Below, piece by piece: positions 12,801-26,200 of a stretch of 64,000 nt of DNA. Made by a program: the position numbers and the translations under genes. The first letter of the stretch is position 1. Every line of letters begins with the position of its first letter. The stretch spans positions 49,852,873 to 49,916,872 of the forward strand of contig CM046856.1 in NCBI GenBank assembly GCA_025617745.1, in the 5' to 3' direction. The notes under the pieces are model-generated. The model worked only from the letters and a program-made list of their open reading frames with translations. It did not search any database and was not told the DNA's origin. This DNA comes from Heliocidaris erythrogramma (lineage: Eukaryota > Echinodermata > Echinoidea > Camarodonta > Echinometridae).

Positions 12801-15800
12801 AACAGGTTTGGTAAAGTTTACTTATATGGCAGATATTATTTTTCTGTATTTTCATGTATGTGATATTTGAAAAGCTAATTGCCCAATACTTCTGAATTTC
12901 CAGGGCAGGCACAGTTGCATTTTGATTTCTTCCAATGATCTTTCAGTAGATAAATTGGGTGTATACATGTATGTGAATTTCAAGCAGACTGAGGGATTTA
13001 AGGGTCCGTTATTGTACAAACTCTATACTTCTTTTCAGGTGGGCTGTCCTTTGGCACAGAACTTACCAAGAATAGTCTCCAGCTACTTGGGATCGGAGGC
13101 AGGGGAGGTGGAGCTTTGAAAGTGACATCACGTCATGTGATCATCGATGGTATCATATCAGCCAATGGGGAATCTTCATTGTACGTCAGTGCAGGTCAGA
13201 TTAGATTTTTTAATTCTCAGGGAAGGTGCCAAAAGTCAAATGTGCTTGTGTGAATTATATCATGCGCAGAGTGCAAAATGTCTACCATTAGATGTAAAAT
13301 TGTTGAATCAGAGTGGGTGATTTGGGTAATGGAATACAAATTAAGACAGCATGTGGATAGTTTGTGGGGAGCTGGAACTTCCATCTTGCAGACATTTAGT
13401 TAATTGGCCTTCACCAGATTATCAGACTGGTAGCTCCTGTAGATACAATGTAAATACTGTATATAGCTACATGGATATAAGTGGATGAATGGGTGAATGG
13501 ATATGGACTGATTGCTTTTGGAGGAGAGTCTGGATGCAGTGTAGGGACAGATTTTAAGTAGCTGGATGAATGGATCAATGTAAATGGATAGATGGATTGA
13601 GAGATAGATGGTCTGAGAGTGAAGGGATGAATGAATAGTAGAGCTCATTGTTAACCCGTTGGCTACTGAACTCTCAAATTCACATAGGGTTAATACAGGG
13701 ACCTCCCGTTTCCCGTAGGCAATGGGTTAATGTTGCAGGAGGAGGGTCTGGAGGCAGAGTCTGATAAGACTGAGAGGAGCTTGATGGATAGGTACATATA
13801 GATGTAGATTAATGGATGAATGAATAGATGACTATAAAGAGCTCAATGTTAATGTTTTAGGAGGAGGATCTGGAGGCAGTGTTTGGATAGACTGTGAGGA
13901 ACTGGATGGCTATGGCACCATCTCTGTTGATGGAGGGAACGGAAACACTGGTGGAGGAGGAGGTGCTGGTGGAAGGGTTGCCATCAACTACCAAAATATT
14001 GTCAACTTCAATGGGACCATAAGGGCTACTGGAGGTAACAATATCATCAGTCACTCTTGTTATCACAGTCATACTTATAATCTTCTGTTCCATTGGTCTA
14101 ATTTGTCATTTAAGGCCAAGGATTGTGAGACTAATGGTAATTGTATCCCCCGGCAGTATGCCGGAGGATACTTTGGATTCAGCAGCGTTTCGCCGCCGCC
14201 GCCGCCGCCGCCGCCGCGTCACATTCTTGTGTGCGCTCTAGCGGTCACATTTCTCGACGAATTTTTTTCAAACTTCCTGTGGACGTGTATCTTGGTAAAA
14301 TCTGGACCCCTATAGTTTCTAGTGATGCTGCCCCCAGTGTTCCGTCTTTTATAGGGTAAAAGGCCATATTTTTGGGGATAGTTTGTGTGCGCTCTAGCGG
14401 TCACATTTCTCAACGGATTTTGTTCAAATTTTGTATGAAGGTGTCTCTTGGTAAAATCTGGAACCCTATAGATTTTGGTGATGCTGCCCCCAGTGTTCCG
14501 TCTTTTATAGGGTCAAAGGTCATATTTTGATAGATGTCTTGTGTGTACTCTTGTGTGCGCTCTGGCGGTCACATTTCTCAACGGATTTCGTTCAAATTTT
14601 GCATGAAGGTGTCTCTTGGTGTAATATAAAAACCTATAGTGTTTGGTGATGCTGCCACCAGTGTTCCGTCTTTTATAGGGTCAAAGGTCATACTTCAGGG
14701 CATGGCGTGAGTGCACTCTGCAGGCCACATTTCTCAACGGATTTTGTTCAAATTTTGTATGGAGATGTATCTTGGTATAATCTACACATGTTTAATTTTT
14801 GGTGATGCTGCCCTCATTGTTCCGTCCTTTATAGGGTCAAAGGTCATTTTTCCATTTCTTGCACTCTTACTTCTGCATTTCTCGACGGATTTCGTTCAAA
14901 TTTTGCATGAAGGTGTCCCTTGGTGGAATCTAAAAATCTGTACTTTTTGGTGATGCTGCCACCAGTGTCCCGTCTTTTATAGGGTCAAAGGTCATACTTC
15001 AAGGGATGGCGTGAGTTCACTCTGCAGGCCACATTTCTTGATGGATTTCTTTCAAATTTTGTATGGAGATGTATCTTGGTATAATCTACACATCTTTACT
15101 GTTTGGTGATGCTGCCCTCATTGTTCCGTCCTTTATAGGGTCAAAACTCATTTGTCCCTTTTGTGCACTCTTACTTCTCCATTTCTTGACGGATTTCATT
15201 CAAATTTTGTATGGAGATGTATCTTGGTATAATCTACACATATTTAATTTTTGGTGATGCTGCCCTCATTGTTCCGTCCTTTATAGGGTCAAAGGTCATT
15301 TTTCCATTTCTTGCACTCTTACTTCTGCATTTCTTGACGGATTTCGTTCAAATTTCGCATGAAGGTGTTTCTTGGTGTAATCTAAAAACCTATAGTTTTT
15401 GGTGATGCTGCCACCAGTGTTCCGTCTTTTATAGGGTCAAAGGTCATACTTCAGGGAATGGCGTGAGTGCACTCTGCAGGCCACATTTCTTGATGGATTT
15501 CTTTCGAATTCTGTATGGAGATGTATCTTGGTATAATCTACACATCTTTACTGTTTGGTGATGCTGCCCTCATTGTTCCGTCCTTTATAGGGTCAAAGCT
15601 CATTTGTCCCTTTTGTGCACTCTTACTTCTGCATTTCTTGACGGATTTTATTCAAATTTTGTATGGAGATGTATCTTGGTATCATCTACACATATTTAAT
15701 TTTTGGTGATGCTGCCCTCATTGTTCCGTCCTTTATACGGTCAGAGGTCATTTTTCCATTTCTTGACGGATTTCGTTCAAATTTTGCATGAAGGTGTCTC

Positions 15801-18800
15801 TTGGTGTAATCTAAAAACCTATAGTTTTTGGTGATGCTGCCACCAGTGTTCCGTCTTTTATAGGGTCAAAGGTCATACTTCAGGGCATGGCGTGAGTGCA
15901 CTCTGCAGGCCACATTTCTTGATGGATTTCTTTCAAATTTTGTATGGAGATGTATCTTGGTATATCTCTCAACACATTTCTTTCAAATTTTATATGAAGA
16001 TGTGTCTTAGTGAAACCTACACATCTAATTTCTACACCATCCTTTTGTTTGAGGGAGGGGATGGGGGAGGGTCTTTGTCCCTCCTTCAAATCGCTGCCAG
16101 TGCCGGGGGATACATTTAGCATTGCGCGGCCCCAGCAATGCACATTTCTAGTTTTTTTATTGAGTTCTATTGGTCTTACACCCCATCAGACTAATGGTTT
16201 GGGTTTGAATAAGTGATAGCTTTAGAGTTTGGTCTATTAGACCATTGTGATTTACATATGATCCCAAGATACAACTGCAGAAGGTGAACTGTATTAAGTT
16301 GTGCAGTGACTGGGATATCATCATATCTCAAATGCTACATAGCACCTTATACATGTAGTTGTGCATCATTTGTAATCTCCTAATTGCACAGGGAGTGCTA
16401 CCTCTGAAGATGGTGGAGCTGGCACTGTGTACCTGGAACGTCACAAAGTCTTGGCAGACGAGTCCAGACAGGTCACCTACAGGATTCTGAAGGTTAACAA
16501 TGAAGGGCGTTCTGAGCCTCGTGCCCTTGACGGAACACAAGGTAGCCTCCGTAATCTACTCGATGGTCGCTATGATGATATTTCTGAAGCTGGAGGAATA
16601 ACATGGCTCTGGCATACGGACAATGAGTATCTGTTTGATGAAGTAAGCCCTCCACCTGTAATATGTCATTATTAGATACATTTATTCTTGTATTATGTTT
16701 TTTATATTCAGAAGTTTACATGGTATACAAAAATACAGTAATATGAAGAAGTAAGATATGTAAAAGGAAAATATAGTATAGATTACTGTCCCCCCCAAAA
16801 AACAATGTTCCGTTGAAAGCTCTCATAATTGCTATTGTCAACTATGATAAGCGTTCGAAACATAATCATAAAGAGATATTCAGAGAATACATGTAGTCAA
16901 CTGGGGAAGAGAGTGGCATCAATAAAACATTACTTAACAACTGTACAAGTCATGTACATCTAAAAATATTAGAAGATCTATTACCAAATGGGAAGTAAAG
17001 TGGGACGAGTGAAGCTTAGTTGATACTGAGAAAAAATAATGTAACAGATGAAAGAGAACTTTATAATGAGATAATTGTGTAGAAAAAGAACACTTTATCT
17101 CAAGAAAGAGAAATAATATTCGTTTACATCACATTCATTGTATCCCCCGGCATTCTCTGCTGGAGGATATTTGGATTCAGCAGCGTTCTGCTGCCGCCGC
17201 CGCCATGTCACATTCTTGTGTGCGCTCTAGCGGTCACATTTCTTGACGGATTTCTTTCAAACTTTGTATGGAGGTGTATCTTGGTAAAATCTGGACACCT
17301 ATAATTTCTGGTGATGCTGCCCCCTGTGTTCCGTCTTTTATAGGGTAAAAGTCCATATTTTGGGGGATAGTTTGTGTGCGCTCTGGCGGTCACATTTCTC
17401 AGTGGATTTTTTTCAAATTTTGCATGAAGGTGTCTCTTGGTGTAATCTAAGAACCTATAAGGTTTTGGTGATGCTGCCACCAGTGTACTGTCTTTTATTA
17501 AGGTCAAAGTTCATTCTTCAGGGGATGGCATGAGTGCACTCTGCAGGCCACATTTCGTGATGGATTTCTTTCAAATATTGTATGGAGATGTATCTTGCCT
17601 GGTATAATCTACACATCTTTACATTTTGGTGATGCTGCCCTCATTGTTCCATCCTATATAGGGTCAAAGGTCATTTGTCCATTTCGTGCACTCTTCTGCA
17701 TTTCTTGCAGATTTCGTTCAAATTTTGTATGGAAGTGTATCTTGGTAAAATCTACACAACGAGTGGTTTTGGTGATGCTGCCACCAGTGTTCCGCTTTTT
17801 ATAGGGTCAAATGTCATATTTTGGTTGCATGCATTCTGGAGGACACATTTGTTGACTGATTTCTTTCAGATTTTGTATGGAGGTCCATCATAGATTACTC
17901 TAGACCTCTACAGTTTTTGGTGATGCTGCCTCCAGTGTTCCGGTTTTCATAGGGTCAAAGGTCATTTGTCCATTTCGTGCCCTCTTACTTCTGCATTTCA
18001 TGACGGATTTCGTTCAAATTTTGCATGAAGTTGTCTCTTAGTGTAATCTAAAGACCTTTAGTTTTGGTGCCACCAGTGTCCCATCTTTTATAGGGTCAAA
18101 GGTCATACTTTGGAGGACGGCGTGAGTGCACTCTGCAGGCCACATTTCATAATGGATTTCTTTCAAATTTTGTATGGAGATGTAACTTGGTATAATCTAC
18201 ACATCTTTACTTTTTGGTGATGCTGCCCTCATTTTTCCGTCCTTTATAGCGTCAAAGGTCATATGTCTTTTGTGTGCTCTAACTTCCACATTTCTTGTCG
18301 GATTTCTTTGAAATTTTATATGGAGGTGTGTCTTAGTGAAATCTACACATCTTTAGTGTTTGCTGATGCTGCTCCTAGTGTTCCGCTTTTTATAGGGTCA
18401 AATGTCATATCTTGGTTGCATGCATTCTGGAGGACACATTTGTTGACTGATTTCTTTCAGATTTTGTATGGAGGTCCATCATAGATTCCGATTTTCATAG
18501 GGTCAGAGGTCATATTTTAGTGGATATCTTGTGTGCGCTCTGAGGTCACATTTCTTTCGAATTTTCTATAGAGATGCATTATACTCTAATCTACACACAT
18601 TGTTTTGGTGATGCTGCTCCTAGTGTTGACAATAGTCCAGGCCACTGGTGGCAATCTCTACGCCATCTTTTTGTTTGAGGGGGGAGGGGGTTGGAGGTTC
18701 TTTGTCCCTCCTTCGAATCGCTGCTGCGTGCCGGGGGATACATTCGCATTGCGTGGCAATGGAAATTTCTAGTTGCATTTCTTTGTTGTTCTTATTCGTT

Positions 18801-20200
18801 TTTAAGATGCATCTGAATGGTAATGCTCATGTGGCTGTTCTGAGTAATACCTCCAGTGAATCTATCTCTATTGAAGGAGGGGAGCTTTATGGAGACCGTT
18901 CAGCAGTGATCCATATTGGCATGAATCAATATCTTCGCTTTGACTTCATTGATATTTACTTTGCTGCCAATGTTCTCTTATACAGGTATAATCTAAATCG
19001 TGTTTTAGTATACCCGTATACATGTGTAGATTTAGGTGTCTGGAAATATCTTGCTTCTGCTATGACAAACTCTAATTTCCCAAATTCTTCACACTGATGA
19101 TTTTCTTTAATACATGTATGATAAATCTATTCTACATATAGATACCATTGAAATTTTCTTAAATTTGTACAATTGGTGAATATTCATCCATTGATTAATT
19201 TCTGAAAAGTATGTGCTGATCTCTATAATTATTCAATACTAAAATCAATGCAATTCAGATCTTCTTAATATAGAATAATTTATCTCTTTCATGAAATATT
19301 ATTTGTAGTTCCCTTTTGTTGTAAAAGAAAGTGAGTTGGAGTACCTACCATTTGGAAAAAATTATTATCATGGGTTTGGTAATTATTACTTTGTAAATAA
19401 TCCACTTTCATGGACATTTGAAGTTAACTGTGATACAACAAACTAATTTGGTTAAAATCAAGCCAATAGGATAATGTTGATTTCTATCAATCTTATGTAT
19501 TAGTTTTTAAATTCCCTACCAATGTGAATTACAGTGAGTTGAAAAGCGAATCATTTGAAAATTATTATCTGGGATAAGTAAATTCTTTCTCTTATGAAAT
19601 ATGCCTTTTTCATGGGCCATTGAAGTCAAATTTAATATGACAAACTAGTTTGATTCAAATCAAGCCGATAGAGTTCTGTTTACTTTAACTAAAGTAAAAC
19701 TACTGTAAAACAGTGGATTTCTGACGCTTGAAACTTATGTGAAATTTGCAATAGGTCAAGATTTCCCAAAGTTCTATGCTGCAAAATTATTGAATTGCAA
19801 CTTGCAGAACATGAAAATTTCTATTCCTGAAAACGGCTGTCATTAACAATTTTGAGAAAGTTTCATGTCACAAAAGTGTTTGCTTTTACAGCATATTTGT
19901 AATTCCTTCTAATCTAAGATATGGTGAGCTAACAGTGCCTCCAAGACTGAGTATGAGAGATGTATGGATGGATATCAAAGGAAACTTTAATGGAGTAGAT
20001 CAGTTTACAGTAGATGAAGGCGGTCAGCTGACTATGTGGTCAGTCGGACGATCTAGTGACCAACCTGTAGGTGTCTACCAGTGTGTCAACATGACAGTCA
20101 GATCAGAAGGAAATGTTAAGGTAGATCCCTTCCAGTTACTGTACTTTGCTCGATTGGCAGTTGAGATTATATACTAATAATGATAATGATAACGGTCATG

Positions 20201-20231
<31 letters not shown>

Positions 20232-23200
20232 TAATAATAATAATATATTGATATTAATAATGATAATAATAAGCGCTTTCTTTGGTGAAATCTCCATTAA
20301 TTGTTTGTGTATCACGGACACACAACCTTTCTACATGTATTTAAAGGCTCCTGCAAACAAGTGGGTTTCTTCAGTAAAGCTTTGAAGACAGTGACAGCTT
20401 GGGTTTTTGTTATGATAAGTGGAACTCTGTTCCAAAATTTTGGAGCGGTACACCTAAAAGAGTTATTTTTGTCTTAGAGTGAGGCAGTTTTAGTAGCAGC
20501 TTGTCCTGTCAACCTCATAGATTCAGTAACCCATTTTGAATGTAACATGTACTTTCCTTGTCCGAAAATATAAGATACCGTTTGGGTGCTTAAAACTGGC
20601 TTTGCTTACAATGATCGGAAGAACCAACGTGAAGGTATCAAGCAAACTGGCTATTGTTTAAAATGAATTAGAAATATATATATATATAATTGCTTTTTCT
20701 TTGTTTTTCTTGAGTCTGTAAATGTAATAGAAATTTAAACCCATTGACTACTGAATTCTTTCAATCCAGTAGGCTTAATACAAGAACCACCATGTTCCAT
20801 AGGCAATGGGTTTACGTACTGTCATTTATGATTTATTATATAGATGTTGGCTGTAGGAGGAGATGATGACATCACATTCCAGACCACGTACCTCATTATC
20901 CAGGCTGGGGGTGTAGTAGAAACTAATCGATTGATCCTCATAGCTGAGAACATCACCATCGATTCATCAGGTATGCCATTTTCTTAAAAACTCCAGATTT
21001 ATTTCTCTTTTGTGTAATATTTTCCATTATGAGGAGAACATTTTGAAGGAATTAAAGAATGTAGGTCTAGATACATTGTACAAGTGAAATAGATCATTGC
21101 TTCTTTCAGGGACACTTGATTTTATTTGCATGAAATCCATCCTTTTGCATAGTGCAATTTACTACATTTACAAGAGATTTTTTTAAATGCAAGTAAACAC
21201 CATGCAGTCTTCTTTCCCTTTCATGTAATGTGGAGCTTTGAGTTTTAGATCTAAATGAGACAATCCAACGGTTTATTTTACCTGACTGCTAAAAGAGCAT
21301 GTGTACGTTTGTCAGTAAGCAACCAGGGCGCCGACGGCTTCAAGTCCTCACTGAGGGATTAGTCCTGAGGATTAATGCCAATACCAAAAGGGCACTGGTG
21401 CATCCACTTGGTGTCAAACCTGGGTCCTCCAGTTACAAGACCACTGCTCTGCCACTGAGCCACGTGCCTTCATTGATGTCAAGGAGTTTCTTGAGAACAT
21501 CATTGTTTGATGTGGATAATCATCTTTGGTCAGGTTTGGAATAGTACTGATGGCAGAGAGAAAGAGAGAGTGAGACAGAAGGGCCTTAACCTCATGTAAT
21601 ACATGTATAATTTAATTTTATTTTTAGAACAGACTGTTAGTTCACTACAATCAGCTTATTGATGTTTGTCATATTTCACCCCTGTAGGATCATTCAATGC
21701 TGACCATAGAGGCTACCATGCTGGACAGGGCCCAGGAGCTGGTCTCTCTAGCACTGGGTACTCAGGGCTCCAGGGTGGATCTGGGGCAGGGCATGGTGGT
21801 AGAGGGGGCCGGTCCTATGGTGGGATCTACTCTGCCTGGTCTTATGGCTCCACGCACCTGCCTAGAGAGATGGGGAGTGGTGGAGGCCTGGGTGGTACTG
21901 GTGGCAGAGGGGCAGGTAAGAAACATGACTAGTGAACATTAGGAACATTATGCAAATGAGCTAATTGCCATTGCATTGTACATGTACAATAATTCAACCA
22001 TAATTCAACCAGAGCCTCTGGTGGCACTACCTATTTCTACACCCCACACCACAGGAGGTGAATTTAATCCTTATATTTAAAATTTCTTTTCCAAAATATC
22101 AGCCAAACCTTTCAAGTAGGTTGCATTCTTGTTTTGTGAGTTTGCTAAATTAATGTGATAAGACAGTAGTTGTACCAAAAATAATGATTTGAGTTGAAAA
22201 TTACAATTTTATTAAATATCACTTTGTACACATGGATTCTTTGACAAACATTTCTAGCCAGCAAACAGAGAGAAAAAATATATTTCATTTTTTAAATATT
22301 ATATGATTGTGTGTCAATTATGCTTTGGATTTCATATTCTACCCTTTTTCACACATTTTTGTCATTGGGTGGTGAAGTAAAACTAAACAACCCAAAGGAC
22401 AGATTTTATGGAATTTTTGTTGGTGTTGTGCTGGAAGGAAAATTACTAATTTCATACAAGTTTGGTTATTGCAATCTGGTCTAAACTTTAGAGGCAGTTA
22501 TTATCATTGGTGCTCTAAAAATGCAAAGATCAACAATTCAACAAGAACATTCTTTTAATGGTGCTCTCTATAGGTTCTATGTGGCTGAAGATCAATGATA
22601 CCCTGAGGGTTGAAGGTCGTCTCCATGCCAACGGAGAGGATGGACAGGGTACATCAGGAGGGGGAGCAGGTGGGAGTCTGCTGCTTGATGTCTTCCATCT
22701 CGATGGATCTGGAAACATAGAATTCATAGGAGGCAGTGGTGAGTCAAATAGACTATTTTACATGAAACGTTTAACATACCCTGTTCCTGTATGCATTGAG
22801 TTGTATTTTTTCATGAAATTTGTTTTTGAAACTTATATGATATTGATATACAGCAAACGACACCTGAAATTTTGTTCAATGTAACGATCATTTTACGGAG
22901 CCATGATTAATTACTTCACATGTGACAACTGATAAAATCGTGATTTTATAGACTCCTATTGTACATGTAGTTGAGCACCAAAAAATTTGTGTGTGTTTTG
23001 TGTGATTGGGTTTATACAGATTGTGTCAATGAGAAGTTATTATTTACATCTGTAGACTGAACTTTAATGTCACTATCTGAAAGACATGACCCAGTCTCTA
23101 ACCGATGTCTGTCAGCATCTGTTTGTAGGTGAAAACAAAGAACTGACCATACCACTAGACCAACTTCCATCTCCCCGAATTACCAGATAGGACATAATCC

Positions 23201-26200
23201 AAGAACTAAAAGGCTAGTCTTTTTGTCTTTGTTGCAGCAAGCAATGGTGGGGCAGGAAGTGGTGGTAGGAGTGCCATCTACTACCAGCATAACAGCTTTA
23301 CTGGCGACTACCTGATGCATGGAGGTTCAGCATTGGAGCAGAATGGTGCTGCAGGTACCTTCTTCCTCCAGCAGAATGCAAGTGATGAGGACACTCTCTA
23401 CCGCCATCTGGTGGCAGATAACGGCCAGGAATTTTCATCGTCTGTGGTCCTCCAAGAAGAGACGCTCAATGTTGGAGGATCATTTTCATCTTCAAGTCGC
23501 TCGTATAGTACATTCAGTGGGGTTACCATCGCAACCACTCATAATCCTTACAGAAGAAGTTCCTATCCTTACAATGCTCTGAGCAACATGTTCAACTCTG
23601 CATCTGGTGCCTATATCACACAGACCTCTTCTGTTGTCACAGTCACAGTCACATTTCCTATCGTGGTCTATGTCAAGGCTGTTAAGATCACTCCAGTGTG
23701 CAGTGGGTAAGTTCTTTGGATGAAAGGGTTTTCTGTGGTAGTGATAGGACTTACAACAATTGCTCCATGGTAGTATCCTACACTATCCAAATTCTTAACT
23801 TCAACCCTGGACTGAACACTATTATACCTAATCTTTACCCTAACCCTAAATCGAAACTAAAATGACATTGCAGCCTAGCCCTGTATTTTTGATTGAATAA
23901 AACCTGGAGCAATTTTGCCAGTGCATACATGTATGTTGAGCACCTTCTATTGCATCTGATGCTTGCCTTGCTTTTTTTTCCTTCAATCTTTTGTTGGAAG
24001 AAGCTAAGGTCTTGCCTTTATGAACTACAAATTTTAATGAAATATCCAGATATATATCTTTTCTGGTAAAAACTGACAAACTGAACACAATGAAATTCTA
24101 AATAACAATATGCCACATCCAATCACACATGTTTCCTGACAGTATTTTCAAGGATATGAATATACAGTATATAGGAAATGTTCGCATTCTTGTTTTTCCT
24201 TTTTTTATTTTTATGATTCTTTATCTCCTCTGAAGAAATGCAAGTCATTTATTTTTCAGATATCATGGAGCTGATATGTATGTACTAAATAATTTATGTA
24301 CATTCATGTGGTTTACTAAACATATAAAATGAATTTATATAAATCCCCATCTCCTTATCTGGTAATAAATCCAACTTTGAACTACCCATAACACAATTAA
24401 ATTCTAAATAACAATATGCCACATCCAATCACACATGTTTCCTGACAGTATTTTCAAGGATATGAATATACAGTATATAGGAAATGTTCGCATTCTTGTT
24501 TTTCCTTTTTTTATTTTTATGATTCTTTATCTCCTCTGAAGAAATGCAAGTCATTTATTTTTCAGATATCATGGAGCTGATATGTATGTACTAAATAATT
24601 TATGTACATTCATGTGGTTTACTAAACATATAAAATGAATTTATATAAATCCCCATCTCCTTATCTGGTAATAAATCCAACTTTGAACTACCCATAAATT
24701 TCTGTTTATGTGAAATTGAAGTTGCACAAATGTGACCCGTCACAACAAAATCACCAAAAAGTTGCAAAAAATTATTTTTTTATTTTATTATATTTGGATA
24801 GAACAAAGTCCAAGCTTTAAAATGATATATGATTCATTACAATTGAAACTTTCTAACCCTTTTATTTCAGCTAATGAATGGAGATTGTAAGAGAGGTTTG
24901 CCGGAATTAATTAGGGAGAAAATGAGCTCGAAAAGTTGAGGCCTATTCAAGCGTGCTGAGCAAGAAAACAAGAGAAAATCAATAGAGAGTGAATCAAAAG
25001 GCCATAGCACCCACTTTGTGTGAATTGTTGATTGGGTTTATATTTGGTAGGAGTGTTAAACATAGTTTATTCATTGTATTGCCAAGAGTTCAAATTGTGA
25101 ACTTTACTCATTCAAAAGTTATTATGATGGAAATGAGAGCGTTCTTATATAAGATTAAGCGCACTTCGGTGCCATGACACCTGCACTAGACAATGCCTAT
25201 TCACTCCATCCAGGTGTCTTTCTTTGTTCCCTGTTATATAATACTGGTTTGTTACCTGTATAGTCCTTCTATTATCATACACTGAACTTGCAATTTAGCC
25301 TCTAATTAACTTAAATGGAACCTACTATTTTCTTGTTCACATTGATTAACCTATGCATATGCATTTTGTTTTACATAGAACTTAATACTCTGTCCTTGCT
25401 CACGTGAATAAACTTGCAATTTGTTTTGTACATGTACAGCACTCACAAACTCTTTTCTTGCTCACTAGATTAACTTGCAATTTACTTTATACTTTTTTCA
25501 GACTCGTCATCGATATGGAACTTTAAACTGCTCTATAATATGCTTTTGTGACTATTGATATATCAGTATGATGAGATTGCTGAGAGTTTATTCTTTCTAT
25601 CAGTATAAAAATCATTTTGGAAAAGTTAATTTAAGGCACGTGAGATTGCAGTGATGTTAGGAGGGTGAGCGGTACCGATTAAAAAAAAAAAAATCATACG
25701 GGAAGGCGAAGATTTAGGAAGAAACCGAAGCTGTGCGAAAAAAACTGTTCTACAAAAACTGTTAAAAACTCTTCTTCTACTGAGTTTTAAGCTTCTAGAT
25801 TTTGATATAAGGTACAGAAAAGGATGATCTTTCAGAAACACTAAAAAATCCCAAAATCAATGTTTTTCAACCCAAATTTCCATTTCAGCTGTTTACACAA
25901 AATCACGGCCTGCAACTTTTTGGTGGTTTTGTGGTGCCGGGTCACAAATGCAACCATGGTATTTCAGTCTTACTTTACTTTGAATTTCCGATCATACAGC
26001 CAGGGATCTGGAACACAGTTCCGTATTCGTGCATTTGCTGAGTCTGAGTCTGATGTTCTGGATGTTACTGACGAGTTTGTGACCACTGTGGGTTGCTTTG
26101 GGATATACCAAGGATTCTACTATGTCATGAAGGATGTCAAAAAGGTGGGTTCAAGCCTGATATGACCCATTGACTACAGAATTCTCTCATTTCTATAGAC

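Noticed and set aside
14711-15709. Family of 64-80 residue small proteins (MEMYLGIIYT...)
   Set aside because: They are repeated translations of the ~150 bp tandem unit, with no independent start or conservation argument.
14142-16114. CRISPR-like array
   Set aside because: Units are ~150 bp direct repeats without short repeat-spacer structure, in a eukaryotic intron.
21411-21470. Functional tRNA gene
   Set aside because: Box B is diverged and the acceptor stem does not pair. Better explained as a SINE head.
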